The notes under the pieces were generated by a model, which did not search any database, had not been told where the DNA came from, and saw only the letters and a list, made by a program, of their open reading frames with translations. Made by a program: the position numbers and the translations under genes. From contig NZ_JMDW01000016.1 in the NCBI RefSeq assembly GCF_000691525.1, positions 113,872 to 177,871 of the forward strand: a stretch of DNA of 64,000 bases. The letters are read 5' to 3'. The stretch is from Mycolicibacterium neoaurum ATCC 25795. GTDB taxonomy: Bacteria; Actinomycetota; Actinomycetes; Mycobacteriales; Mycobacteriaceae. This document shows positions 1 through 9,338 of the stretch, piece after piece. Numbering within the stretch: position 1 is the stretch's first letter; each line of letters begins with the position of its first letter.

Positions 1-1
1 A

Positions 2-394
2 CTCCCCGACGACAAACGCGCCCTGGTCAACGAGATCGCCAAACAGAACCGGCACGTCGGGCGCGCATGGGCGCTCAAAGAACAAGCTCGCGACCTCTAC
101 CGCTACGACCACGAACCCGGCGCTGCCCGCCAACTCCTCAGGGCCTGGATCACCGCCGCCAAACGCTCCCGCATCCCGGCCTTCACAGCACTGGGCAAAC
201 GATTCGAGGTCTACACCGAACCCATCCTCGCGGCCATTGAACTAAAACTGTCCAACGCACTCGCCGAAGGCATCAACGCCAAAATCCGACTCATCAACGC
301 CCGCGGCTACGGCCACCACTCGGCCGAAACACTGACCTCGATGATCTACCTGTGCCTCGGCGGACTCCACATCAAGCTCCCCACGAAAACCTGA
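2..394 (+). CDS. ISL3-family transposase, C-terminal fragment
   Basis: Open reading frame entering from the left edge, 130 codons before TGA at 392-394, so the start lies outside the window. The translated end contains SNALAEGINAKIRLINARGYG, the pattern that surrounds the last acidic residue of the DDE catalytic triad in ISL3-type transposases (family form: S-N-x-x-x-E-G-x-N-x-K-I-K). The Glu of AEGIN would be that residue. DDE transposases of this type cut and paste the element through its terminal inverted repeats. The right terminal repeat should lie just after 394, but the other end is not visible, so I cannot place the boundary. Whether the element is complete cannot be told from this window. 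Confidence 0.8.
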   Translation, partial: LPDDKRALVNEIAKQNRHVGRAWALKEQARDLYRYDHEPGAARQLLRAWITAAKRSRIPAFTALGKRFEVYTEPILAAIELKLSNALAEGINAKIRLINARGYGHHSAETLTSMIYLCLGGLHIKLPTKT

Positions 395-423
395 GGAGTA
401 GCACTTGTGTTCGACAATACTCC
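395..423. other. Small inverted repeat after the transposase; possible IS end or weak terminator
   Basis: GGAGTA at 395-400 and TACTCC at 418-423 are perfect 6-bp inverted arms around a 17-nt loop, directly after the transposase stop. It could be part of the right end of the IS or a weak hairpin between the convergent transposase and alcohol dehydrogenase genes. There is no T-tract. The rest of 424-477 shows nothing I recognise. Confidence 0.25.
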
Positions 424-477
424 CCGATGTGGAGGTGTGCAAGAATAATCTGCAGCCGTCCGACGGCCGCGGATGAC

Positions 478-1509
478 TCAGGGGATCAGCTGCACCTTCA
501 GATGGTCCTCCGACCGTGCCAGCGCCACCGCGTATCCGGCGGCGGCATCGTCCAACGGCAATGTGGTGGTGAAGATACCGTCGACGTCGAGCCGGCCGGC
601 CTGTAACAGCGGGATCAGTGCGGCCCAGGTCTGTTGAACCGGGGCGGTGGTCAGCCGGATCGTGAGGCTGCGGATCAGGCAGGCCAGTGCGGGCAGCGGG
701 TAGGGCTGCAGATCGTGCACACCCACGATCGACACCGTGCCACCGGTGCGCACACTGTCGATAGCATCGCTGATGGTGGTGTCGGTACCGACTGCATCGA
801 TAACGGCATCGACTCCCAGTCCACCGGTGGCTTCCCGAATGGATTGCACGGCAGGAGGATCGATGGTCACGGCACCCCATGCGGCGGCTCGGTCGCGGCG
901 GGTCCGCACCGGATCGACCGCATATACGGTGGCTGCGCCGAGGGTCAATGCGCTGCGCAGCGCGCACATACCGACCGCGCCGAGGCCGATCACTGCGACG
1001 GTGCCGCCGACCGGGATGTCAGCGCGCAGTGCTGCCGCCCATCCGGTGGCCAGGTTGTCGGTCAGCAGCAAGGCCTGCTCGGTACTGATGCCCTCCGGCA
1101 TCTTGAGTAGCTGGAATTCGGCCGCGGGTACGGCGAGCAAGTCGGACTGTGCGCCGCCGAGCGCACCGGATCCGAAGATCTGGGGCCCGAGCACGCACCG
1201 GATGGGGTCACGGGTGGCGCAACCCGGACACTGACCGCAGCCCGCGACCGAGGAGACCAGTACCCGATCGCCCACGGTGAAACCGGCCACCTCCGAACCG
1301 GTTTCGACAACGGTTCCGATCGCCTCATGGCCGAGTGCGACGGGGTCGACGAGCGGGTAGTGGCCTTCCAGGAAGTGCAGGTCTGATCCGCAGATCGCCG
1401 CTGCCTCGACGGCGATGATGGCACCAGTGGCGCCGGGCAGGGGCGGGTCGGGACGGCTTTGTACGCTGACGGTGCCTTCGGCGTCGACCACCACTGAACG
1501 CATGCTCAT
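478..1509 (-). CDS. Zinc-dependent alcohol dehydrogenase (MDR superfamily)
   Basis: 343-residue medium-chain dehydrogenase, the usual family length. Visible: catalytic zinc ligands C40 (CGSD) and H61/E62 (GHE), four cysteines for the structural zinc (C91, C94, C97, C105), and a Rossmann dinucleotide loop GLGAVG at 175-180. It should oxidise an alcohol to a ketone or aldehyde with NAD(P) in the cytoplasm. Its ATG overlaps the stop of the upstream monooxygenase by 4 nt, so the two are translationally coupled. The natural reading is alcohol to ketone by this enzyme, then ketone to ester by the monooxygenase. The substrate is not evident from the sequence. Confident of family, not of substrate. 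Confidence 0.85.
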   Translation of the reverse strand: MSMRSVVVDAEGTVSVQSRPDPPLPGATGAIIAVEAAAICGSDLHFLEGHYPLVDPVALGHEAIGTVVETGSEVAGFTVGDRVLVSSVAGCGQCPGCATRDPIRCVLGPQIFGSGALGGAQSDLLAVPAAEFQLLKMPEGISTEQALLLTDNLATGWAAALRADIPVGGTVAVIGLGAVGMCALRSALTLGAATVYAVDPVRTRRDRAAAWGAVTIDPPAVQSIREATGGLGVDAVIDAVGTDTTISDAIDSVRTGGTVSIVGVHDLQPYPLPALACLIRSLTIRLTTAPVQQTWAALIPLLQAGRLDVDGIFTTTLPLDDAAAGYAVALARSEDHLKVQLIP

Positions 1510-3407
1510 TCCTCCCGGAAGTCCGACCAGATGGGTTCGCGCACGGCAGCGTGATAGGTGCTCAGGCGCCAGGGGCTGACGGTGTGGATCTCACCGTCGT
1601 CATTCTTGAAGTATGAGTGGGTGATCGATGGGTGAGCCCAGACGGTCTTGCGGATCTCTTCCTGAGACCGCCTGTGCCATTCGGCGGTCGGATCGCGTAG
1701 TGGTTCGATGCATCGCAAGTCGGCGGTGATCAGGTGCTCCAAGCACTGGTTGATATAGCGCATCTGCAACTCGGAGTTCAGGATCAGACTGCCGCCATGC
1801 GCCAGGTGGGCGCCCGGACCGTAGGTCATGAAGAAGTTGGGAAAGCCCGGGACGGTGATGCTGCGGTAGGCATACGGTCGGGTGCCCCACACCTCGTGCA
1901 GGTCGAGGCCGTTGCGGCCGGTGACGGTGATCGGGAACAACACGTCGGTGGCGCGGAAACCGGTGGCGTACACGATGATGTCGGCCTCATGGGTGGTGCC
2001 GTCGGCGGTGACCACGCCCGTCTCGGTGATGCGCTCGATCGGGGTCCTGATGAGCTCGACATGGTCGCGTTTGAGTGTGCTCAACCAACTGCCGTTGTCC
2101 TGCAGGGTGCGCTTGCCGGTGGCCGGGTAGTCGGGTAACACCTTGGCCAGCAGGTCTGGATCATCTCCGACCTGGTTGGTGATCCAGTCGGTGAACATGA
2201 TGCGCGCGATGGCGTTGATCTCGCTGACGGCATTGCCCTGATCTCGGTAGTCGGGGTCGACCAGCGCGGCATCCAGACCTTTGTCCGCGCCCGGCCAGAG
2301 CAGTAGGAAGCGATACCAGCGGCCGTAGTAGGGCAGGTGTTCCATTGCCCAGCGCACGCCTTCGGCCACGGGCTCGTGGTACATGGGATTGGGAAACATC
2401 CACTGGGCGGTGCGCTGAAAGACGTTGAGGCGTGCGACGTTGTCGGCGATTGCTGGGGCGATCTGGAATCCGCTGGCCCCGGCACCGATCAGGGCGACGC
2501 GCTTTCCAGTGATGTCGACGCCGTGATCCCAGGCTGCGGAATGGAATGACGGCCCGGTGAACGTGTCGGCGCCAGGGAAGTCCGGGATCTTGGGACGGTT
2601 GAGTTGTCCGACGGCGGTGATGATGGCGTTGGCGGCGAAGCTCTGGCCGTCGCCGGTGGTGACGTTCCAGCGATCACCGTCCCAGCTCACCTGGCGGACC
2701 TCGGTGCCGAAGCGGATGTGCGGGCCGAGTTCGTGGCGGTCCACCACATCGGTGAAGTACTGCCGCAGTTCGGGCTGTTCGGCGAAGAAGTGCTGCCAGT
2801 GATTGCTGGGTTCGAAGCTGTAACAGTAGAAATGGTTGGCTACATCGACACGAGCACCGGGATAGCTGTTCTCCCACCATGTTCCGCCCGGTCCGCTGTT
2901 CTTCTCCAGGATGGTGAAGCCGATGCCGGCCTGCCTGAGCCGCACGCCGGCCAGGATGCCGGACTCACCGCAGCCGATGACGATGACATGGAAGTCCCCG
3001 GTGTCCTCGAGCGCATGCGGTCGCCGTGGGTCGATCCCATCGAGGTCGAGCTCCTCGAGTACCAGCGGCAGGTTGTCCTCGCCGACGTGTTCGCAGGCTG
3101 CCCAATCGAGCATCTCTCGGATCAGTTCAGGTGAAAGAGGTTCGGGGACCGGGCAACCGGCGTCGCGGTATGCAGTGATGACGGGAAGGGCCTCGGTGCG
3201 AGCACGGGCCTTGTCCTCCTCGGACATGAAACCCTGTACTTCATTGAGGAACAGTCCGGCCTGCTTGTAGTCGCGGATGAAACGCGGGTCGCCGGTGATG
3301 TGAACGAGTGACAGCAGCAGCGTTGGAATGCTGACCTGCTCCAATGCCGCGGCGATATCGGCTTCGGGGGTCTCAAAGGGCCGGCCGGTGTGGAAGCTGC
3401 GGGTCAC
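1506..3407 (-). CDS. Baeyer-Villiger-type flavoprotein monooxygenase
   Basis: 633 residues, longer than the roughly 500-540 of typical BVMOs because of an N-terminal extension of about 135 residues, as in the HAPMO-like group. Visible: FAD-binding GCGESG (145-150), the BVMO fingerprint FxGxxxHxxxW with D in the last position (F283-D294), and the NADPH-binding loop GAGASG (308-313). The enzyme inserts oxygen next to a carbonyl using NADPH, O2 and FAD, turning ketones into esters or lactones. It starts with GTG, has no strong ribosome site, and lies 52 nt after a KstR-like TetR gene on the same strand. With the coupled alcohol dehydrogenase it fits oxidation of a cyclic or aryl ketone, perhaps from a sterol or terpenoid. 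Confidence 0.85.
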   Translation of the reverse strand: MTRSFHTGRPFETPEADIAAALEQVSIPTLLLSLVHITGDPRFIRDYKQAGLFLNEVQGFMSEEDKARARTEALPVITAYRDAGCPVPEPLSPELIREMLDWAACEHVGEDNLPLVLEELDLDGIDPRRPHALEDTGDFHVIVIGCGESGILAGVRLRQAGIGFTILEKNSGPGGTWWENSYPGARVDVANHFYCYSFEPSNHWQHFFAEQPELRQYFTDVVDRHELGPHIRFGTEVRQVSWDGDRWNVTTGDGQSFAANAIITAVGQLNRPKIPDFPGADTFTGPSFHSAAWDHGVDITGKRVALIGAGASGFQIAPAIADNVARLNVFQRTAQWMFPNPMYHEPVAEGVRWAMEHLPYYGRWYRFLLLWPGADKGLDAALVDPDYRDQGNAVSEINAIARIMFTDWITNQVGDDPDLLAKVLPDYPATGKRTLQDNGSWLSTLKRDHVELIRTPIERITETGVVTADGTTHEADIIVYATGFRATDVLFPITVTGRNGLDLHEVWGTRPYAYRSITVPGFPNFFMTYGPGAHLAHGGSLILNSELQMRYINQCLEHLITADLRCIEPLRDPTAEWHRRSQEEIRKTVWAHPSITHSYFKNDDGEIHTVSPWRLSTYHAAVREPIWSDFREE

Positions 3408-3459
3408 AGCCGGTTACGCTACGGCCGGTTGCGGAATGAGGCAAGGGTGTAGTGATGTT

Positions 3460-4149
3460 TCACCCTCGACTCGGTCGGCGCTCGGCGCTGCGCCCCACGA
3501 TGTCGATGGCATGGCCCAATCTGGAGCGCATCTCGGAGAACGTCCTTCGGCCCTGGACCAACGCGAGTACCTCTGAAGTCCACACGTCGGTGATGAGGTC
3601 TGCGATGGCGGCATAGGTGTTCGTCTCGGCGGAGTAACCCTGGGCCATGACGTGTATGAACATGATCGCCGTCTGTCTGCGGATCATCTCGGCTTCCACG
3701 GAAGCCACCACATGAGACGCGACGTAGGCATGGGTAAGCGAGTGTGTCACTCGGTCGGAGTGTTCCATGGCGTTGATCAGGCTCCAGACCGACAACCGGA
3801 GTCTCGATATCGGGTCGTCGATGGCGGACAGATCCGCGCTCAGAAATTCGTCGAATCGGATCAACTCCCGTTCCAAGGCCATCACGAGAAGATGAACCTT
3901 CGACGGAAAGTAATGATAGAGCGTGCCCATCGCGACATCTGCTTCGTCGGCGATGGTGCGCATGTGGACGCGGTCATATCCGCCGGCACCCGCGACAGAC
4001 ACGGCGGCGTCGAGTATTCGGGATCGACGTTCGCGCTGACGTTCGGTGGTCAGTTCTTCTTCGGGCAGCGAAGCGACGTGATAGTGGTACGCCTCCTCGT
4101 CGTCTGGCCTCAGCGCCACGCGGTCTCCCTGTAGATCGTAGCCATCCAT
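3460..4149 (-). CDS. TetR-family repressor, KstR-like
   Basis: Transcription factor with an N-terminal helix-turn-helix (residues about 32-80 from the chosen start; ERRSRILDAA ... GTLYHYFPSK) and a helical ligand domain. The HTH and the following segment (FPSKVHLLVMALEREL) closely resemble mycobacterial KstR, the cholesterol-catabolism repressor, as I remember it, so this is probably a KstR paralogue sensing a related acyl-CoA or lipid. The frame stays open to 4266, but I chose ATG at 4149 because an earlier start would place the palindrome at 4165-4178 inside the gene. That palindrome lies 15 nt upstream and suggests autorepression. The gene is followed by the monooxygenase and alcohol dehydrogenase and is divergent from the FprB gene. 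Confidence 0.85.
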   Translation of the reverse strand: MDGYDLQGDRVALRPDDEEAYHYHVASLPEEELTTERQRERRSRILDAAVSVAGAGGYDRVHMRTIADEADVAMGTLYHYFPSKVHLLVMALERELIRFDEFLSADLSAIDDPISRLRLSVWSLINAMEHSDRVTHSLTHAYVASHVVASVEAEMIRRQTAIMFIHVMAQGYSAETNTYAAIADLITDVWTSEVLALVQGRRTFSEMRSRLGHAIDIVGRSAERRPSRG

Positions 4150-4164
4150 CCGTTGAAACCGTGG

Positions 4165-4178
4165 TGGACAGGTGTCCA
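4165..4178. promoter_or_regulatory. Predicted TetR operator, copy 1
   Basis: TGGACAGGTGTCCA: perfect 6-bp arms TGGACA/TGTCCA with a 2-nt spacer, 15 nt before the chosen start of the TetR gene. Read on the minus strand it is identical to copy 2 at 4309-4322. Identical palindromes at both ends of one divergent intergenic region are a strong sign of an autoregulatory TetR operator. Confidence 0.7.
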
Positions 4179-4308
4179 ACGATATGCCCCTATTGACCGT
4201 CCGACAGTTGTGTCCGCTTCGTTGGTCGTGGACGTTAACCGCCGAAAGATGCGACAAAACAGGCACAATCGGTGGACGCTTGTTAAACGATAACGGATCA
4301 TATAATAA

Positions 4309-4322
4309 TGGACACCTGTCCA
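4309..4322. promoter_or_regulatory. Predicted TetR operator, copy 2
   Basis: TGGACACCTGTCCA, 50 nt before the GTG start of the FprB-like gene and inside an AT-rich stretch (4283-4310) that probably contains that promoter. It is the same 14-mer as copy 1 in the opposite orientation. It differs from the classical KstR motif (TnnAACnnGTTnnA) but has the same compact inverted layout. Confidence 0.7.
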
Positions 4323-4372
4323 GCTAATCGAGTGGATGTAGTCCAATGACCGTGAGGTCGAGGGGAGGGGTC

Positions 4373-5950
4373 GTGGCGTACGTCATCACGCAGAATTGCT
4401 GTAAGGACGCCAGTTGTGTGCCGGTCTGCCCGGTGGACTGCATTCGTCCGGTCGATGCGTCGGCCGCCGACATGCTCTATATCGACCCCGAGTCGTGCAT
4501 CGACTGCGGCGCCTGCTTCGACGAATGCCCGGTCGATGCGATCTACTACGAGGAGGATGTGCCCGCTGCGCAGGCACGATTCCGCGAGATCAACGCCGAG
4601 TACTTCCAGCGCCATCCGCTGGAGCCGGACACCACGCCGCAGCGACCATCGCGACAGGTTGCAGACGGCGAGTTGACGGTGGCGATAGTCGGCGCCGGTC
4701 CGGCGGCGTGTTACGCCGCGGCTGAACTCATGGCGATCGACGGAGTGCGGGTCAACCTCTTCGAGCGGTTACCCACCCCGTTCGGCCTGATTCGGGCCGG
4801 TGTCGCACCAGATCATCAACACACCAAATCGGTGGTCGACATCTTCGATAGAACCTTCGTCAACCCCAGGTTCGGGTGCCACCTTGGCGTGGAGATCGGT
4901 AAAGACTTGAGTCACGACCAGGTGCTCGACCATCACCACGCGGTGATCTACGCCGTGGGCGCGGCCACCAGCAGGCCGCTCGGGATTGCCGGTGAGGACC
5001 TGCCCGGCAGCCACCCCGCCGCCGACTTCGTCGGCTGGTACAACGGCCATCCCGATTACGCGGACGGTGGGTTCGTCCTCGACGGCGAACGTGCGGTGAT
5101 CATCGGCAACGGTAATGTCGCGCTCGATATCGCACGGATGATGCTGCTGGACTCCGTTGCACTCGGTCGCACCGATATCGCGGATCACGCACTGGACGCA
5201 CTGCGGGACAGCACGATCCGTGAGGTCGTGGTCTTGGGGCGACGGGGCATCGCGGATGCCGCCTTCTCGGTAGGCGAGTTCCTCGCGCTCGGGGAGCTCG
5301 ACGGAGTCGATGTGACCATAGACGGACCGGTGCAGGATTCGACCGGGGACACCGATCTCTGGGCCACCTTGAAGCTGGACATCGCCAGGGAGTATGCGGC
5401 GCGGCCCACCACTCCGGGCAACAGACGAATCATCCTCCGTTTCAACACATCACCAGTAGAGATCATCGGTGACGGGAGAGTGTCCGGACTGCGTGTCGAA
5501 CGGGACGGCGCCAACGAAGTGTTGGACGCATCATTGGTGTTGCGTTCGATCGGCTATCGCGGGGTGCCGGTGCCCGGCCTCCCGTTCGACGATGTCGCTG
5601 GGGTCGTGCCCAACGAGGATGGCCGCGTGCAGGACAGTCCGGGTAGCTATGTCGCAGGCTGGATCAAGCGCGGCCCGCGCGGCGTCATCGGTAGCAACCG
5701 CACGTGTGCAGAACAGACCGTCGAAGCGCTCTGGCGTGATCACTGCGACGGCAAGCTGACCCGTGACATCGCTGGGCCCGAGTCCCTCAGTGCGGCGCTG
5801 CGTGAAAACGGCGCGCAACCAGTGGATTGGTCGGGTTGGCGCAATATCGACGCCGCCGAGCGACGACGTGGCGCGGCAGTCGACCGCCCACGGGTCAAGT
5901 TCATCGGAATCCCGCAAATGCGGTCCGCGTCGGTGACGGCGGGATCGTGA
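4373..5950 (+). CDS. fprB: FprB-like ferredoxin/ferredoxin-NADP reductase fusion
   Basis: 525 residues. The N-terminal ferredoxin domain (1-60) carries two clusters of cysteines (C9/C10, C15, C19, C23 and C42, C45, C48, C52). The rest is an adrenodoxin-reductase-type FAD/NADPH domain starting with GAGPAA at 107-112. It passes electrons from NADPH through its iron-sulphur centres to oxygenases or P450s. I chose GTG at 4373 rather than the in-frame ATG at 4346 because a strong ribosome site (AGGGGAGGGG, 4361-4370) precedes it and the N-terminus MAYVITQ matches known FprB proteins. It has its own predicted TetR operator and is followed by an acyl-CoA synthetase and a kinase-like gene, probably in one operon. 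Confidence 0.9.
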   Translation: MAYVITQNCCKDASCVPVCPVDCIRPVDASAADMLYIDPESCIDCGACFDECPVDAIYYEEDVPAAQARFREINAEYFQRHPLEPDTTPQRPSRQVADGELTVAIVGAGPAACYAAAELMAIDGVRVNLFERLPTPFGLIRAGVAPDHQHTKSVVDIFDRTFVNPRFGCHLGVEIGKDLSHDQVLDHHHAVIYAVGAATSRPLGIAGEDLPGSHPAADFVGWYNGHPDYADGGFVLDGERAVIIGNGNVALDIARMMLLDSVALGRTDIADHALDALRDSTIREVVVLGRRGIADAAFSVGEFLALGELDGVDVTIDGPVQDSTGDTDLWATLKLDIAREYAARPTTPGNRRIILRFNTSPVEIIGDGRVSGLRVERDGANEVLDASLVLRSIGYRGVPVPGLPFDDVAGVVPNEDGRVQDSPGSYVAGWIKRGPRGVIGSNRTCAEQTVEALWRDHCDGKLTRDIAGPESLSAALRENGAQPVDWSGWRNIDAAERRRGAAVDRPRVKFIGIPQMRSASVTAGS

Positions 5951-5988
5951 TCGAAGATGGGTCGATCCAGGGCAGGAAGTAGGTCGCG

Positions 5989-7671
5989 GTGAGCTTTGAA
6001 TTCGATCTGTCCGGTGTGTTCCGCGCGGTTGCCGCCGCGATACCGGATTACTGTTTCCTGCACTGGCGTGGTGAGCGGTTCACCTATGCCGCCACCGATA
6101 TTCGTGTCGACGGCGTTGCGCACTATCTCCACAGCCTGGGCGTGGGTTGTCACATCGAGCGCCGCGGGCTGCAGGGTTACGAATCCGGGCAGGACCACCT
6201 CGGGATCTACCTGCGGAACAGCAACCAGTATCTGGAGACCATGCTCGGTGCATACCGTGCGCGTGTCGCACCGTTCAACGTCAATTTCCGTTACACCGGC
6301 GAGGAACTGATCTACCTGTTACGCGATGCGCATGCCACCGTGCTGGTCTACGGCGCGGAGTTCGCACCACGAGTCGCCGAGATCCGTGATCGCTTACCTG
6401 AGGTGAAGTTCCTCATCCAGGTGCCGGATGATTCCGGACATCCTCTTCTCGAAGGTGCGGTCAACTTCGAGACCATCGTCCATACGGCGCCACCCTCGAC
6501 CGCCATGCCGGCTCCTTCCGGTGAGGACCTGTTCATCATCTACACCGGCGGCACCACAGGCATGCCCAAAGGCGTGTTGTGGCGTCAGCACGATATCTTC
6601 ATGTCCTCCATGGGCGGCCGACCTCTGGGAGGTGGACCTGCCTTGGAAAGCCTGGAAGCGCTACAGGCTCGCGTCCGGCAGGCACCAGGCGCATTGTCAC
6701 TGTTGATGGTGGCTCCGTTCATGCACGGTGCCGGACAATGGGCGACGTTCTATCTCATGACCATGGGAGGTTGGATCGCGCTACCCGATGATGTCCGCAC
6801 ACTTGATCCGGCCAAGGCGCTGCGTCTGGTCGATCAACTCGGAATCACCGGAATCCCGGTGGTGGGTGACGCGGTCGCTCGCCCGCTGATCGACGAGATC
6901 GAGACTGGGGGTCACGATCTGAGGACACTCCTCACCATCACCAATGGTGGGGCGCCGCTCTCGCCCACCGTCCGGGACCGCATTCTGGCGGCACTGCCGC
7001 ACGTTGCGCTCGTCGACGTGATCGGGTCGTCGGAGACCGGCACTCAGATGAACAGGTTGTCCACCGCCGAAGTCGCCGAGGCGACGGGCTTCTCTCCGTC
7101 GGATGCGACTGCAGTGATATCGCCTGATCGCGAGAGGGTTCTCGCCCCCGGCGGCGGGCAAGGGTGGCTGGCTCAACGAGGGTTCATACCGCTTGGATAC
7201 CTTGGTGATCCGGCCAAGACTTCGGCGACCTATCCGACGATCGACGGGGTGCGATGGTCCCTGCCGGGCGACCGAGCCGAATATCGCTCCGATGGCCATA
7301 TCGTTCTGCTCGGCCGTGATTCACTGACCATCAATACGGGAGGAGAAAAGGTCTTCGTCGAAGAGGTCGAGCAGGCTCTGTGTGCGCACGACGCGGTGTA
7401 CGACGTCGTAGTCGTGGGACGGCCCTGTCCGCGTTGGGGCCAGGAGGTCGTGGCCATCGTCCAGCTGATCGACGGTGTAGAGGCGACCGACCAGGAGTTG
7501 GCTGCCACATGCTCCGAACGGCTTGCGCGCTACAAGATTCCGAAGTCTTTCATCCGAACTTCCACCATCTTACGATCCCCGGCAGGGAAGGCCGACTACC
7601 GCTGGGCCAGAGAACTGGCTATCCGAACCAGTGCCCAGCTGCCCGAGTCGACACCGTCGGAGATCGCATGA
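5989..7671 (+). CDS. Acyl-CoA synthetase, FadD19-like (ANL superfamily)
   Basis: 560 residues. The AMP-binding P-loop TGGTTGMPKGV lies at 186-196 and a C-terminal SPAGKAD carries the likely catalytic lysine. The sequence after the P-loop (WRQHDIF, then PFMHGAGQWAT) resembles mycobacterial FadD19/FadD17, which activate branched steroid side-chain acids. It would make an acyl-CoA via an acyl-adenylate. It starts with GTG preceded by AGGAAG. Its stop overlaps the ATG of the next gene by 4 nt. Placement under a KstR-like operator supports a sterol-like substrate, but that is inference. Confidence 0.85.
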   Translation: MSFEFDLSGVFRAVAAAIPDYCFLHWRGERFTYAATDIRVDGVAHYLHSLGVGCHIERRGLQGYESGQDHLGIYLRNSNQYLETMLGAYRARVAPFNVNFRYTGEELIYLLRDAHATVLVYGAEFAPRVAEIRDRLPEVKFLIQVPDDSGHPLLEGAVNFETIVHTAPPSTAMPAPSGEDLFIIYTGGTTGMPKGVLWRQHDIFMSSMGGRPLGGGPALESLEALQARVRQAPGALSLLMVAPFMHGAGQWATFYLMTMGGWIALPDDVRTLDPAKALRLVDQLGITGIPVVGDAVARPLIDEIETGGHDLRTLLTITNGGAPLSPTVRDRILAALPHVALVDVIGSSETGTQMNRLSTAEVAEATGFSPSDATAVISPDRERVLAPGGGQGWLAQRGFIPLGYLGDPAKTSATYPTIDGVRWSLPGDRAEYRSDGHIVLLGRDSLTINTGGEKVFVEEVEQALCAHDAVYDVVVVGRPCPRWGQEVVAIVQLIDGVEATDQELAATCSERLARYKIPKSFIRTSTILRSPAGKADYRWARELAIRTSAQLPESTPSEIA

Positions 7672-8738
7672 TTCCGCTACAGCCGGGCGAGATCACGCCG
7701 GCCTGGATGTCCGGTGCACTGCGTTCGGTGAACACCGAGCCAGTGGTCGACACTGCAACGGTGACCCCCGTCGGAACCGGCCAGACCGGGGCGACCTACC
7801 GTGTCGCGGTGACGTACACCCGAGGTGGCGATCAGCTGCCGTCGAGCTACGTCGTCAAGTTGCCGTCGCAGGATCCCGAAGTGCGGCAACGGGTTGCGCT
7901 GGGATACCGATCTGAGCATGCGTTCTACACGGAGGTTGCGGCAACCGTCGCGGTGCCGACACCGCACTGCTATCACATCGACATTGCGAACGAGGGCGTC
8001 GACTTCGTGATGCTCATGGCCGATCTGGCACCGGCTGTTCAAGGTGACCAGATCCTCGGTTGCTCCGCAACCGAGGCTGCGTTGGCAGTCGAGGCTCTTG
8101 CCGGCCTCCACGGTCCGCGTTGGTGTGATCCCGCGTGGCTGGACTTCGGGGGCACGACGATGCCGCGTGCGGATGCCGACATCGCCCGCGGAATGGGTGA
8201 TCTGGCGCGGTTCGCCGCCGACACCACCACGGAGCGACTAGGGGCCCGGATATCGCCCGAGGACCTCCTGACCATCGACCGGGCGGTCACGCTCGTGTCG
8301 GCGTGGCTTCGTCTTGAACCGAACCGCTTTGCTCTTCTCCATGGGGACTACCGTCTGGACAACCTGTTGTTCGATCCAGGATGCACCCGGGTGACTGTGG
8401 TGGACTGGCAGACACTCGCGGTCGGGTTGCCGGCGCGTGACCTGGCGTACTTCATCGCGACGAGCTTTTCGGTGGCCGAGAGGGCCGGCTTCGAAGCGGA
8501 TCTCGTCACGGCGTATCACCGCCGGCTGTGCAGCCACGGCGTCACCGGTTACGACGTCGGCGCGTGCTGGGATGACTACCGCATCGGCATGCTTCAGATC
8601 CCGCTGTTGACCATGCTTGGATTCGCCTTCTCCGCTGCCACCGAACGCGGCGACGACATGGTGCTGGCGATGCTGGCACGCGGGTGCGCAGCCATCAGAG
8701 ACCTCGGCACGCTTGACCTCATCGAGCGCCGCTCATGA
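7668..8738 (+). CDS. CHK/APH-type phosphotransferase family protein
   Basis: 356 residues, kinase fold. The Brenner motif HGDYRLDNLLF holds H225, D227 and N232, and the metal-binding Asp is D246 (VVDWQ). These proteins phosphorylate small hydroxyl compounds; many actinobacterial members sit in acyl-CoA or sterol catabolic clusters and have no known substrate. I chose ATG 7668, inside the ATGA overlap with the FadD stop; the frame is open further upstream but that part is antisense-like and lies within fadD. Co-expression with FprB and FadD suggests it acts on the same imported compound. Confidence 0.8.
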   Translation: MIPLQPGEITPAWMSGALRSVNTEPVVDTATVTPVGTGQTGATYRVAVTYTRGGDQLPSSYVVKLPSQDPEVRQRVALGYRSEHAFYTEVAATVAVPTPHCYHIDIANEGVDFVMLMADLAPAVQGDQILGCSATEAALAVEALAGLHGPRWCDPAWLDFGGTTMPRADADIARGMGDLARFAADTTTERLGARISPEDLLTIDRAVTLVSAWLRLEPNRFALLHGDYRLDNLLFDPGCTRVTVVDWQTLAVGLPARDLAYFIATSFSVAERAGFEADLVTAYHRRLCSHGVTGYDVGACWDDYRIGMLQIPLLTMLGFAFSAATERGDDMVLAMLARGCAAIRDLGTLDLIERRS

Positions 8739-8803
8739 CCAACCGTGCGGTGTGCCCACGCGGTGTAAGCCGCAACTGACCATCGAGACACGCTGTACCC
8801 GTG

Positions 8804-9238
8804 TTACGCCCAGGACCCTTCTTGATGGCCTGTGTTCCACACTTCGGTGATCCTGCCATCGACGACCCGGAAGATCTCCATGCTGCCGATGGCGCTCACC
8901 GTGCCGTCGTCGAGGACGATTGTGGCGTCGTACATGATCGCGGCGTGCTCACCGTCCACCCCGGCGACGATGGTTCGCACATCGAATCGAATGCTCTCGA
9001 ACATCGCGTGGTGGTCTTTGATACGCGCGACCGCCTCATCGTGGGTCAGGACGGTCACCGAGCCCACACCGTGCCGAATGACTCTGTCGCCCAGAAGTTC
9101 ATTGGCGAGATCGAGGTCGCACTGATTCCAAGCGATGAGGTTATACGCTTCGACCACATCACGCGCCGACCGCAACCGAGGCGCTATCGGCCGATTCGAC
9201 TGCGGGTTTGAGGGCGACGAGGTCGGAATATCCCGCAT
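8804..9238 (-). CDS. SnoaL-like / NTF2-fold protein
   Basis: 144 residues with the cone-shaped SnoaL-like fold: helix-rich start (SARDVVEAYNLIAWNQCDLDLANELL), then strands ending VDGRITEVWNTG. Such proteins are polyketide-type cyclases, steroid isomerase-like enzymes or ligand binders. The function is not set by sequence alone. It is convergent to the kinase-like gene and has a one-mismatch copy of the TetR palindrome about 100 nt upstream, which would tie it to the same regulon. Confidence 0.7.
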   Translation of the reverse strand: MRDIPTSSPSNPQSNRPIAPRLRSARDVVEAYNLIAWNQCDLDLANELLGDRVIRHGVGSVTVLTHDEAVARIKDHHAMFESIRFDVRTIVAGVDGEHAAIMYDATIVLDDGTVSAIGSMEIFRVVDGRITEVWNTGHQEGSWA

Positions 9239-9338
9239 CAGCGCAGCGGTTGATCGACGAGTCCGCAGAAGAATGTTCGCTGCGCATACGCGAACGGACC
9301 TGGCGCTCTGGAATAGAGCAGACTATGCACACGCCGGG

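Noticed and set aside
242..967. 241-codon arginine/serine-rich minus-strand frame
   Set aside because: Overlaps the transposase end and the alcohol dehydrogenase in another frame; composition typical of a shadow.
4150..4266. Longer N-terminus for the KstR-like regulator
   Set aside because: It would put the operator palindrome inside the gene and has no similarity to KstR starts.
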